From CAZMNY01 sp964567745 (GTDB lineage Bacteria; Planctomycetota; Planctomycetia; Pirellulales; Pirellulaceae): a stretch of 64,000 nt of DNA. The stretch spans positions 1 to 64,000 of the forward strand of contig CAZMNY010000041.1 of the NCBI GenBank assembly GCA_964567745.1, read 5' to 3'. The notes beneath the pieces are model-generated. The model saw only the letters and a program-made list of their open reading frames with translations. It had not been told where the DNA came from and did not search any database. This document shows, in pieces, positions 54,281 to 63,687 of this stretch. Numbering within the stretch: position 1 is the stretch's first letter; the number at the start of each line of letters is the position of its first letter. A program made the position numbers and the translations under genes.

Positions 54281-56923
54281 ATGGCCAATCACCTATTCAA
54301 TCTCGACCTCTCTGAGGGTGCCGAGGATTTTCAGCAGACAGCGACCGAACCCGGCCTCGCAATGCTCGACGCGACCGGAGCCAATTACGCGACGCTGTGC
54401 CGTTGGATCGGCGACTACGCTGCGGAACCTGTCTGGCTTGGACCCGATCGAGCGAGCGTTTTTGTTCGCTATGAAGGCGAGCGAGTTGTCGAGCACGTAG
54501 CCGTTCCAGTGACCGCCAGCGACCTAGACAAGTCGCTCAAGGATGATTGGGAGGAGCTGCAAAACAAGTTGCGCAAAGCGCGTCCCGAGACGGCATCCGA
54601 ACAAACGCTGCAACGTGTCGCGACGAAATCGCTGCGAAGCATCGCCGCTGACCCAGAAGCAAACGACGTCAGTTGTCAACTGTTTAAGTACCGAGCCAAC
54701 GGCCGGCCCTGGAAGTTGGTCTGGTGTTGGGGTTATCAACGAGCGGACACCGATCCCTCAAGGGGCCTTGTCTGCCGCAATAAAGAATGCCAGCACCTGT
54801 TCGCTCACCGCCAAGGACAGAAAGCAGTCTGCCCTGTTTGCAAGAAATTGACCACGCCAGTCGGGCGTCGCGGACTGGCGGGAGCCCGCGGTCGACGATT
54901 CGCCGGCGGCGCGATCGTTTTGGCTCTGCTGCTCCTACTGTTGCTGATGTTCTCCGGCGGCTCCATCAGCGTCGAGCCTGAAAGCTGGGACGGACCCTAC
55001 GGCTCAAGCGTCGACCTGAAGGTCAGTCGAACTCGGTTCTTCTTCTTCCGCTCGGATGTTTCCGACAATGTCGTCTTTTTGTCCAGTGACCCTCGGGTGA
55101 TGGACGTCGAGTCGCACGTCGGCCGTGCGCGGGGCGTTGGCGACGCAACGCTCACGGCGCGTTTTGGCGACCTGATCGCCGACATGAAAGTGAAGGTCAC
55201 CGAGGCCAAGCCGACAGTGGCGATCACGCTGCAACCGAGCGAAGCCAACTTAATGATCGGCTCGACTCATAAGGTGGTCGTCATGGGCGAGACGGAAGAC
55301 GGCAACAAGATTGACATTACGGACGAAGCGACGTTGTCGTTGGACAACGATGACATCGCGATTCTTCACGATGGAGTGATTGAGGGCGCCAAGGTTGGTA
55401 AGACGAAACTGATTGCGACCTATCGCGAGAGTGCTTTTTCGAAAGAAGTGACGGCGGAAGTCGAAGTCGATGTGAGCGACCTCAAATTGAAGTCGTTGGG
55501 CGTGAGCGTAACACCCGGCGTGCTCAAGCAAGCTCAATATGGCGACTGGATTGTGACCGGCATTGGCGAGAACGGCGAATCGTACGGATTCGCCTGGTCA
55601 ACTCGCTTGGACACGTCGGTCGCGCCGGCTGACTTGGCGAGTGTCGAGGATCAACGATTGCGAGCGGCCAAGTCGGGAGAGGGAGCTCTGGTTGCGTCGA
55701 TTGGCGACCTGAAAGGCGAGGGCGCATTCAGCGTGACCGGCGAAGGGCTATACGGGCCCGGGTTCTTTGATATCTCGCCCGAGGAAATCAATCTTTCGAT
55801 TTACGAGTACTTTCGCGTGAAGTTGCTGACGAACAACATCGACACCGTGGTGGCGACATCGTCGGACCCCAAGGTCGTCGAGGTGTTGGACAACGAGCAC
55901 ATTGTCGGGCGAGGTCCTGGCGAAGCGATTGTCACTTACAAGCAGGGCGACAGAGTCGAGACGCTTAAAGTTCGTGTCGCCGACGTTGAGTACGAGCGGA
56001 TTTGGGTCGAGAACGATCGCATTGTCATGCGACCGGGACAGCGTCGTCTAGTTCGTATTTTCGCCAAGAAGCCGGACGGCGGGCAGATCGAGATCTCGCC
56101 CTCAAACGTGAATTGGGAATCGCAGCCGTTGGCGGAGTACATTGGGTTTGATCGCCGGAGCGGCTATTTGTCGGCGATTGCGCCGACGCCGCATTCGCAG
56201 CGCTTGACCGCTCGGATTGACAATCACTTGGCGACGGAGATCATGGTCGACGTGGTTGGCGCCGACGGCGTCTTGCTCGCGGAAGGCGGCTCGACAACCC
56301 ACATCGAACTTGACAACGGTTTCCTCGCTCATCCGCCCGTTTCGATTCACGACATCAATGCTGGACGGTATATCGGTCGCGGCATCGTATTTCGCGGCGA
56401 CGGGTTGACGATTTCAGACGGATTGGCGAACGATCACATTCTGATGCGCAGCGGGTTGCGACCCGGGATGCGGATCATGGGCGTCAACGGCGAGAAGTTT
56501 CGCGGTTGGGATCAGGCCAGAATTCGTAACCATTTCCTCGAGAACCCGTTGAGCCGAGACGATGTATTGACCGTGCGAGAACTCGACGGAGCATCGATAC
56601 AATTGGCGCTTGGCGAAAACGGACAATTGATCGAGCCGGTCAAGATCGCCAGTGCTTCGTACCATGCTGATGGCGGAATGATCTTTGCGAAACTTCGATT
56701 GATGGTGGCCGAGGCGGGCGAATACCGAATCCTGCCGCCGGGAAGCCCAGGCAACGAGCCATGGATCACAGCCCCCGCCGGTCTCTCACCGGCCATCACC
56801 ACCAAGCCGTTCGCCAAGCCGGCTGACCGAAGTTTTGAACTGATTGTGGAACGCCGGATCGGTGAGGAAACGAAGCGATTTAGCAAAAACTTAAAGCTAC
56901 CGGACGACAGCCTTATCCAGTAG
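54281..56923 (+). CDS. Membrane protein: zinc ribbon, one TM helix, Ig-like (Big_2-type) repeats, PDZ-like domain
   Basis: 880 residues. A cytoplasmic N-terminal domain (1-160) has a helical DLDKSLKDDWEELQNKLRKA segment. A zinc ribbon follows with C165, C170, C184 and C187 (CRNKEC...CPVC), a single membrane helix about 208-225 (AGGAIVLALLLLLLLMFSGG), then four or five bacterial Ig-like repeats (VVFLSSDPRVMDVESHVGRARGVGDATLTA; VVATSSDPKVVEVLDNEHIVGRGPGEAIVTY). A PDZ-like domain sits near 700-770 (GLANDHILMRSGLRPGMRIMGVNGE), with a C-terminal sandwich. No signal peptide, so N-in/C-out. It starts the operon with SrfC- and SrfB-like genes and could link an outside cue to the cytoplasmic ATPases. 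Confidence 0.75.
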   Translation: MANHLFNLDLSEGAEDFQQTATEPGLAMLDATGANYATLCRWIGDYAAEPVWLGPDRASVFVRYEGERVVEHVAVPVTASDLDKSLKDDWEELQNKLRKARPETASEQTLQRVATKSLRSIAADPEANDVSCQLFKYRANGRPWKLVWCWGYQRADTDPSRGLVCRNKECQHLFAHRQGQKAVCPVCKKLTTPVGRRGLAGARGRRFAGGAIVLALLLLLLLMFSGGSISVEPESWDGPYGSSVDLKVSRTRFFFFRSDVSDNVVFLSSDPRVMDVESHVGRARGVGDATLTARFGDLIADMKVKVTEAKPTVAITLQPSEANLMIGSTHKVVVMGETEDGNKIDITDEATLSLDNDDIAILHDGVIEGAKVGKTKLIATYRESAFSKEVTAEVEVDVSDLKLKSLGVSVTPGVLKQAQYGDWIVTGIGENGESYGFAWSTRLDTSVAPADLASVEDQRLRAAKSGEGALVASIGDLKGEGAFSVTGEGLYGPGFFDISPEEINLSIYEYFRVKLLTNNIDTVVATSSDPKVVEVLDNEHIVGRGPGEAIVTYKQGDRVETLKVRVADVEYERIWVENDRIVMRPGQRRLVRIFAKKPDGGQIEISPSNVNWESQPLAEYIGFDRRSGYLSAIAPTPHSQRLTARIDNHLATEIMVDVVGADGVLLAEGGSTTHIELDNGFLAHPPVSIHDINAGRYIGRGIVFRGDGLTISDGLANDHILMRSGLRPGMRIMGVNGEKFRGWDQARIRNHFLENPLSRDDVLTVRELDGASIQLALGENGQLIEPVKIASASYHADGGMIFAKLRLMVAEAGEYRILPPGSPGNEPWITAPAGLSPAITTKPFAKPADRSFELIVERRIGEETKRFSKNLKLPDDSLIQ

Positions 56924-56999
56924 GTTGAGCCGTTTCTAGAATTCGATTCGAGGATGTGAGCTGCTCTGTTTCCAGTGCAGCTCTGGAGGGTCTAACTAA

Positions 57000-59549
57000 G
57001 TGGGATTTCCCGACGATCGCGACCAGAGAATTATCCGTCTAGCCGAGACGACGGAGGATTTAGCTACTGATCTAGCGAACTGGGTCGCCGAATACAACGA
57101 ATCGCGACGGGCGAAGGACTTGATGCCGATTGCTCAGAGCGATGAATTCGAACTGACGCGACTCCGGCGAGCGGCTTCCAATCTTTACAGCTCCGCCAAA
57201 GTACCCGTCGCGGCCGCGGTCTACGGGCCGTCGCAAGTTGGCAAGAGCCTGTTTGTCGGGCGGATTCTCGAGCCGAGCAGTGACGACTACAGTCCGCTCG
57301 GTCGCGATGAACAGAATGGCGAGCCCGCCTATTTTCAGCACTTGTCGTTCGACAACGATCTCAACCCGCAGAGCGGTTCCAATGAAGCGACGGCCTTGGT
57401 GACTCGCTTCACCACCAAAGATCGTATCGCCGCCAGCACTGCGCCCGACTATCCCGTGATCGTCCGCGCTTTGACTCGAGCTCAATGGCTGCGAGTCCTG
57501 GCCAAAGGATTCACGGTCGAATGCGCGACGCCGGAACACGCGTGGACTCAACCTGAGCTGGAGGCGATGTTCGATGAGCTTGGTCGGCGGTATGCGGCGA
57601 CGGAAGTCGATCGGAAGTGGCGGATGGACTTGTTGGACGCCTATGCGTACATGCACGGCTCCGACCGTCGCGGCTTCCCGGCGAAAGAGAAAGTCGTCAA
57701 CGGACTGCTCTCTCGATATCCGCTCAGCGAGGACGGTTATATCGCCGTCGCCGCCAGCCTGTTCTGGGATAACTGGAACTCGCTCACCGAAATGTTCATG
57801 CGGATCAACAAGTTTCTCACCAAGATCGCCAGTCCGGATCGCGACCCGGCCATCCTGACTCATTGGGCCGGTGTTCGATTCTTGCTCGACAGCCAGAGGC
57901 AACGGGTCCATGACCGTAACTTGTCGCGCTGTTTCAAACACGTCGATTGGGCCGACATTCGGATGGTCGAGAAAAACGGCTGGCACGCATTGCACTACGA
58001 ACCGGGCCGAGGCGGCGGCGACGAGCCGTTGGAGACAATTCAAGCCGCGATGCTCGAGTTGGTCGTCCCGATCTTGCCTCATCGACTGAGCGAAGACTGG
58101 CGGAAGGTCATCGAACAAATTGATATTCTCGATGTGCCTGGAATGCGAGCCGGACGGCAGGGCGCCGAACAGGGCAAACGCACGGCGGCGGATACCTTGG
58201 ACGAGCAGATGGAGATCGTCAAGCGAGGTAAGGTCGCCTACTTGTTCGAGCGTTACACCGAAGAGCTGCAGATTCAGACGCTATTGTTGTTGGCACGCGG
58301 CGGCAACTTGGAAGTGACCGCCCAAATGAAATTCCACATGGACAAGTGGGGGCGAGCTCGATATGGCGACGATACTTGGCCCGCGAAGGTTAAGGACAAG
58401 TTGCCGGCGTTGTTCCTGGGCGTGACCGGCATCGACGAAGAGTTCCGTAATCGCGACGAGTACGCCATGCCTGGGCTGTATGAGACGCGACTTGCGCAAT
58501 TGGTCGACGCCCTCGGCACGGTGATGTCCGACTTTGGCGGCAAAGATAAGCCGTTCACCAACGTCTATCCAATTCGCTATCCCGGAACCTGGGACGCCAA
58601 CGAAGAAGCTCAGGAGCTGGAGGGCAAAGAGAAGTGGCTTCGCGCAGGGCAGGCGTTCTTGCGGAGCGGTTACGTCGAGCGTCATGTGGCTAATGCCAAG
58701 GAAAAATGGCAAGCGGCGATGCGCGACGACGACGGCTGCATGTCGTTGATCGGTGCCGGCTGGCGAGAAGTGACGACGGCCGAGAAGAAACAGGATCAGC
58801 TGGAAACGGAAATCAAGGACGCCTATATCCGGCTCAAGCAGCTGTCCGAAGGCTGGCTCGTCGATCCCGATTCCAACGTCGATCGAGAAAAGCGGCTCGC
58901 CTGTGCTGAACGCGTTATGGAATGGTTGAATTCAGACAAAGAAGCGATCTACGAGCGGGTCCAGGCGCTGCAGTCCTCAATGTGTTTTGACGAGGGAGAT
59001 CAGTGGAATCTGTCCGATTTCGCCGACATGCCCTCCTCCGCAACGCCTGGCCGACCCGACTCGATGGAGAAACGTTTCTCCTCGCAACTGCAGCAATTCT
59101 TGCACGAGTGGGCCACGGTGACGGCGCCCAACGCCTGGAAGCAGTCGGTGAGTGAGGCACCCAACAGCGGGCCTTGGCTGAGCGAAGAGGATTTTTCGGC
59201 GATGACTCGCTATATGCGTGACTTCTTTTGCTCGAAAGACGTCTTCCCCACGATCAACGAGCAACTGCTGAAGGTGGTGAGTTTGAAGATTCGCGACGAA
59301 GCGGCCAAACGTCGAGCGAGACGGCGATACGTGCGGATCTTGCTTAACGACTGGATGACCAATCCCGGCTTGGTCGGTCACGCTGCTGAAGAACCGGCTG
59401 AGGATGAGGAAGACTACGGCCTGATGGGGCCCTTTGTTTCGCGCTGGCGAAGTCGGCTTCGCGATACTTTGGCGGGAGGTGCCGGCACCGAGATTCACAT
59501 TCCGCCGGGCAATGCCGAGCTCTATGAATTGCTAGAGGAATACGACTAG
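57000..59549 (+). CDS. SrfC-like large P-loop GTPase/ATPase
   Basis: 849 residues from GTG 57000 (GGAGGG 9 nt upstream). Walker A GPSQVGKS (76-83) in AAAVYGPSQVGKSLFVGRIL; switch II DVPG (378-381) in IEQIDILDVPGMRAGRQG, as in dynamin-like and TRAFAC GTPases. A long helical remainder includes coiled segments (QDQLETEIKDAYIRLKQLSEG) and a Glu-rich tail. The size and motif spacing fit the SrfC/Virul_Fac family known from the Salmonella srfABC operon, where it is paired with SrfB as here. Biochemical role unproven in any organism that I know of. Confidence 0.75.
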   Translation: MGFPDDRDQRIIRLAETTEDLATDLANWVAEYNESRRAKDLMPIAQSDEFELTRLRRAASNLYSSAKVPVAAAVYGPSQVGKSLFVGRILEPSSDDYSPLGRDEQNGEPAYFQHLSFDNDLNPQSGSNEATALVTRFTTKDRIAASTAPDYPVIVRALTRAQWLRVLAKGFTVECATPEHAWTQPELEAMFDELGRRYAATEVDRKWRMDLLDAYAYMHGSDRRGFPAKEKVVNGLLSRYPLSEDGYIAVAASLFWDNWNSLTEMFMRINKFLTKIASPDRDPAILTHWAGVRFLLDSQRQRVHDRNLSRCFKHVDWADIRMVEKNGWHALHYEPGRGGGDEPLETIQAAMLELVVPILPHRLSEDWRKVIEQIDILDVPGMRAGRQGAEQGKRTAADTLDEQMEIVKRGKVAYLFERYTEELQIQTLLLLARGGNLEVTAQMKFHMDKWGRARYGDDTWPAKVKDKLPALFLGVTGIDEEFRNRDEYAMPGLYETRLAQLVDALGTVMSDFGGKDKPFTNVYPIRYPGTWDANEEAQELEGKEKWLRAGQAFLRSGYVERHVANAKEKWQAAMRDDDGCMSLIGAGWREVTTAEKKQDQLETEIKDAYIRLKQLSEGWLVDPDSNVDREKRLACAERVMEWLNSDKEAIYERVQALQSSMCFDEGDQWNLSDFADMPSSATPGRPDSMEKRFSSQLQQFLHEWATVTAPNAWKQSVSEAPNSGPWLSEEDFSAMTRYMRDFFCSKDVFPTINEQLLKVVSLKIRDEAAKRRARRRYVRILLNDWMTNPGLVGHAAEEPAEDEEDYGLMGPFVSRWRSRLRDTLAGGAGTEIHIPPGNAELYELLEEYD

Positions 59550-59651
59550 TCCCGAACTCGCCGCCAATCAAAATCAGTTCGGCTATCCGATCGCCGCAGC
59601 TAAGAAAAATACTACTGCCCACCACTTTGCCAATCAGGATGAAACCAAGGC

Positions 59652-62459
59652 ATGCACACTCTGTTCGCCAACACGGGCGTTCAAACCATTTGCGTTCCGT
59701 TGCCTTCGGGGCGGCGGTATACGACAGCACAGATCGGCTACGGCTGGCAGTATTGTCAATGCATTGGCGTTGAGCCCGAAGATCCGGATGAAGAACCGGA
59801 ACTCATCGAGTACCCCTATATTCAGTGGCAGATCGTTCAGTCGCACGCCAGTAAGTTGTTTATCGCCGTTGATACGACGTTGGGCGATCGCGAAGTCGGT
59901 TTCTTCTGCGACCCGACCGAGCTAAGTGGCGATTTCAATCTGACGCTCGACAAGATTAGGGACTTGGATGGCCAAGCCTTGGTCGGAGTTCCCGAAATCG
60001 ACATTTGCTTGCGCGCTTCGGCCGCGACGGCCGGTGAAGCGAAACCGGTTCATATGATCGTCGACTTTGGCAACAGTCGGACGGGCGCCCTGCTGTTAGA
60101 GATGTCGGGCGAGGTGGCTCAAGAGCCCAAGATGACTCCGTTCGAGCTGATGAACCGTTTCAACTTTGACGCCTGGAACGATGAAGGCGTCGAGGTCGGC
60201 AAGACCAGCGCGAGATGGATTTCTTCAAAGACCCATTGGTGCAATTCACCCTATTTGCCTCCGCAGACCCAGTCGAAGAAAGAGTTCTTTCGAGAGACGG
60301 TCAAGGGAGTGCTCAAGAAGCGGCAGGTGACTCGAGAACGTGACGTCGACGTGATTCCGCCGCTGTTCGACGATCTGTCGCTCGGCCGGATGGGGCAAGA
60401 GGTTTATGACGTCAGCCAGTTGATGCACTTGGTTGGTGATTTCCGGACCGGCGTCAGTTCGCCCAAGCGATACCTTTGGGCAGACGACAGCAGTTGGCTC
60501 GAGGGCGCTTTCTGGTACATGGCCGATCCGCACGATCGTAGCGGTAGCGGCGTCTTCACGACCAAGCTGAACGGGTCGATGCTTCGCTTTTTGCGCGAGG
60601 ACGATCGAGACACGCTGATCGAAAAGGACTTTCTCGAAGATGACGACTTGGCCCCTGTCGCTCCCACCAAGCCGATGCACGCGCCTCGCGTGCTGATGAC
60701 GGTGGCGCTGCATGAGTTGATAAGCCAGGCGTACACCCACATCAACTCGCCCGCATACCGGAGCAAGACGACCGATTCATCGCGATCGCGCGAGCTGCAC
60801 AGCGTGACTCTGACCTTCCCCAGCGGAATGTTTCAAAAAGAGCGTGAGCGGCTCGAGATGCAGGTGCAAAAGGCGATCGAGATCTTCACGAAGACGCTCG
60901 GCAAGTCGCAAAGCGTCAAGCCGAAGTTGAAGCTGAGCATCGACGAGGCGAGCGCGGTTCACCTGACATACATCTGGAGCGAGCTGCAGATGTTGGGCAA
61001 CGATCCGCGTTTGTGGTTTTCGGCCTTGAGCCGTGCTCCTGCGCCGACACCGGTCAGTGAGGAGTCGAGCGGCGAATCGGGCGAATCCGCAGCGGCTCAA
61101 ACGGCGGTCGCTGCCGGGCGTCGACGGAATCGAGGCCGGTCACCGAGATCGGGCGGCGGCGGCGCGACGGCATCAAGTTCTCATGCCTTGGAAACACCCA
61201 AAGGCCAGCAGGAACTTCGGATCGCCTGCATCGACATCGGCGGCGGTACGACGGATCTGATGATTGCCAAGTACACCTACGAGCCCGGAATTGATGATTC
61301 AATTCAAGGCAAAGTACTGCAGCAAGACGGCGCTTCGGTTGCGGGCGACCAGCTCGTCAAACGCCTGCTCGAGAAGATCATCGTCCCCACGTTCTGCGAT
61401 ACGATCGGCATTGAGAAAGAGGACGTCCAAGTTCTGTTTGGCCCAGAGGTGCCTCGCAACCGTGGATTCACGACAAGCCGAATCGGCTGGGTCAACAGGA
61501 TCTTTGTGCCGCTTGCCGAGGCCTATTTGCAGCTGGCCGTCGATGGCATTGAGGACGAAGAACTCTCCCACACCGATCCAGACATTGTCGATCCGGCCGC
61601 GCTGGAGTCGCTCGAGCAAACGTGTAACAAGCTGCGTGGAGTTGGCTATTACAACGTATTGCAGCCGATGTCGTTGACGTACCACAAAGCCGACTTTGAG
61701 CAGTTGGTGCACGAAGTGTTCGACGATTTGCTGTTCGATTTCTGTTGCCGCATCGTCGACAATCGAGCTGACATTGTCTTGCTTGCCGGTCAACCGACGA
61801 AGCTGGAGTACTTGCAACGTTTGGTCGGTACGTACATACCCTTGCCGGCTTCTCGCATTATTCCGATGCACAATCATTACGCCGGAAACTGGTATCCCTA
61901 CCAGGACTTAAAAGGGCACGCGCCCGGCGTGATTGTCGACCCGAAAAGCGCCGTGGTCGTCGGCGCCGCGATTGAGTTCCTGGCTCGCAACGGAATGTTG
62001 CCGCAGTTTGTCTTCAATATGAGCGGCAAGGAGAAGGAGAATACGTACTTCTGGGGAGTGATGACCGAGTCGACGTCGATTATTCGGTCGGAACGCATTC
62101 TCTTTGAGCCGGTCGGCGATGATATCAAGGACGAGTGGACGGAATTCCCGACCAAAGCGCAACGCGTCTTGATCGGTCGCAAGATGGTCGGCGACGAAGA
62201 GGTGCAAGCCAACCCGGTCTACGTGATTCGAATGGACGCGGGTAATCGTATTGGCGAAATCGACGTGAAAGTGCGAATCCGTCGCGTCCGCAGCGACGAG
62301 GAGAGTGAAGAGCACTTGGAGATTGACTCGGTGACCGGAGTTGTCGCCGGCGAGCCCGCGATCCTGGGCGAGAATGTTACATTCAAGTGGCGAACGATTG
62401 TCGACGAACGATTCTTCCTCGACACCGGCGGACTCGACAATATCGAAGGCGCTGAGTGA
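59652..62459 (+). CDS. SrfB-like actin/Hsp70-fold ATPase
   Basis: 935 residues. Actin-superfamily phosphate-1 motif VDFGNSRTG (137-145), phosphate-2 motif IDIGGGTTDL (527-536), and an adenosine-type motif VLLAGQPTKLEYLQRLV near 715; GAAIEFLARNGML follows. Between the two lobes is a low-complexity Ser/Gly/Arg insert (about 465-515, EESSGESGESAAAQ...RRRNRGRSPRSGGGG). The C-terminal 150 residues are beta-rich. This is the layout of the SrfB family, linked to SrfC in proteobacterial srfABC operons. Start ATG 59652 follows a 100-nt gap. Its last codons overlap the GTGA of a possible longer start for the next gene. Confidence 0.8.
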   Translation: MHTLFANTGVQTICVPLPSGRRYTTAQIGYGWQYCQCIGVEPEDPDEEPELIEYPYIQWQIVQSHASKLFIAVDTTLGDREVGFFCDPTELSGDFNLTLDKIRDLDGQALVGVPEIDICLRASAATAGEAKPVHMIVDFGNSRTGALLLEMSGEVAQEPKMTPFELMNRFNFDAWNDEGVEVGKTSARWISSKTHWCNSPYLPPQTQSKKEFFRETVKGVLKKRQVTRERDVDVIPPLFDDLSLGRMGQEVYDVSQLMHLVGDFRTGVSSPKRYLWADDSSWLEGAFWYMADPHDRSGSGVFTTKLNGSMLRFLREDDRDTLIEKDFLEDDDLAPVAPTKPMHAPRVLMTVALHELISQAYTHINSPAYRSKTTDSSRSRELHSVTLTFPSGMFQKERERLEMQVQKAIEIFTKTLGKSQSVKPKLKLSIDEASAVHLTYIWSELQMLGNDPRLWFSALSRAPAPTPVSEESSGESGESAAAQTAVAAGRRRNRGRSPRSGGGGATASSSHALETPKGQQELRIACIDIGGGTTDLMIAKYTYEPGIDDSIQGKVLQQDGASVAGDQLVKRLLEKIIVPTFCDTIGIEKEDVQVLFGPEVPRNRGFTTSRIGWVNRIFVPLAEAYLQLAVDGIEDEELSHTDPDIVDPAALESLEQTCNKLRGVGYYNVLQPMSLTYHKADFEQLVHEVFDDLLFDFCCRIVDNRADIVLLAGQPTKLEYLQRLVGTYIPLPASRIIPMHNHYAGNWYPYQDLKGHAPGVIVDPKSAVVVGAAIEFLARNGMLPQFVFNMSGKEKENTYFWGVMTESTSIIRSERILFEPVGDDIKDEWTEFPTKAQRVLIGRKMVGDEEVQANPVYVIRMDAGNRIGEIDVKVRIRRVRSDEESEEHLEIDSVTGVVAGEPAILGENVTFKWRTIVDERFFLDTGGLDNIEGAE

Positions 62460-62557
62460 CCTGCGGAAAGTGTTTGAGAAGACCTGTTTGCTTTAGGTGC
62501 CATCGGCCAATAACCCGTCGCTCAGAACCAAGCCAATTTGAAATCAAGGTTCAATTC

Positions 62558-63565
62558 ATGAACAGCGAAAAGCCAACCGGATCAGGCGAAGGCGTTCAGA
62601 TGCTCGAACGCGTCGTTGCCGAGTTGAGTGAGCGACTGAAGCTGACTGAAAAACAACTGAGGAAGACGCATCGAATTGCGGTCGAGGCCCTGCGTGCTGC
62701 GGGTGACGGGCCGAAAGCCATGTCGATTGATGATGACTCGACGATGGAAAGCGAATCGCGTCTTCCGGACCAGGCTGACGAGACGAAGGACTCCGGCTCA
62801 CCAGGATCGGCAAGTCAGTCTGAGGAGAGTAGCGTCGACGACGGCGAACAATTCGACGACGCGATGCAAGTCGCCGATCCCGACGAGGCAGATCGAGCTA
62901 ATGAGCCGCCGGAACAATGGGCGGAGTCGCCAGCAGCGCCAGCGAGTAGCGCCGAGCCGCCGCCAGCGGTGCCGCCTGACGCCAGCCCTCCGCCGCACCC
63001 GGCCCAGGCTGCGGTCGCAGCGGCCCAGGCGACTCAGCCGCCTTTTGCCGTGATGGCTCAACAGCCCTCGCAGCAACAACCTCAATTCCTGCAGGCTCAG
63101 AGCAATTCAGCAGGCGCCGGCGAATGGGAGTCGATTTGGCTGGGTGATCCAATGACTTCATTGCCTGGGATCGACGCCGACCGTCGGGCGCTGGTTGCCG
63201 GACTGCGTTGCGGCGAGCCGGCAGCGGGCGTTCTGGTGGGGACCATGCTGGTCTTCCGAAACTCGACGCCCGATCGGATGGCCCAGATGCTTAAAGATAT
63301 CGGCGAAGCCTATTACCGCTGGCGACCTGAGACCGCGGCCACCCACGACCTGTTTCGTCAGTCGCTGATCGAGTCGCTGCACTCGCTCTGTGAAAGCGCG
63401 AGCGTTTTCAATCGCATCGAATTGGTGCAGCCGGGCGATCGGTTCGACTCGACCCGCCACCACTGCAAGACGCGGGGCGGTATGGAAGTCGCCGAGGTTC
63501 AAGGTTGGGTTGTTCTCCGGGAGAATGGAAAGCCGTACACCAAAGCCAACGTGACAGTTCAATAG
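62558..63565 (+). CDS. Coiled-coil/proline-rich protein with a GrpE-like C-terminal domain
   Basis: 335 residues from ATG 62558; an in-frame GTG at 62456 overlapping the SrfB-like stop would add 34 residues. An N-terminal coiled coil (LERVVAELSERLKLTEKQLRKTHRIAVEALRA), a disordered acidic then Pro/Ala/Gln-rich middle (about 50-190), a helical region (GEAYYRWRPETAATHDLFRQSLIESLHSLCESA), and a C-terminal beta segment ELVQPGDRFDSTRHHCKTRGGMEVAEVQGWVVLRENGKPYTKANVTVQ whose order (P-G-x-x-FD-x-x-x-H ... V-x-G-x-x-L) resembles the GrpE beta domain. If so, it could be a nucleotide-exchange factor for the adjacent Hsp70-like SrfB protein. Confidence 0.6.
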   Translation: MNSEKPTGSGEGVQMLERVVAELSERLKLTEKQLRKTHRIAVEALRAAGDGPKAMSIDDDSTMESESRLPDQADETKDSGSPGSASQSEESSVDDGEQFDDAMQVADPDEADRANEPPEQWAESPAAPASSAEPPPAVPPDASPPPHPAQAAVAAAQATQPPFAVMAQQPSQQQPQFLQAQSNSAGAGEWESIWLGDPMTSLPGIDADRRALVAGLRCGEPAAGVLVGTMLVFRNSTPDRMAQMLKDIGEAYYRWRPETAATHDLFRQSLIESLHSLCESASVFNRIELVQPGDRFDSTRHHCKTRGGMEVAEVQGWVVLRENGKPYTKANVTVQ

Positions 63566-63687
63566 CAAGCGGCTAGCGACGTAAGGACGTGCTGAGTTGT
63601 GCCCGAGCATTCGCGGGGCAAGCGGCGCGGTTCGTCTCCGGTGCCCGCGTGCAAACCAAGTTCAACTTACGCCCAGGACGCTGATCG

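Noticed and set aside
62456..62557. Longer N-terminus with CxxC pairs for the GrpE-like protein (GTG 62456)
   Set aside because: The added residues (CGKCLRRPVCFRCH) look like a zinc motif, but the composition is basic and unlike the rest of the protein; the ATG at 62558 gives a clean coiled-coil start. Left as an alternative.
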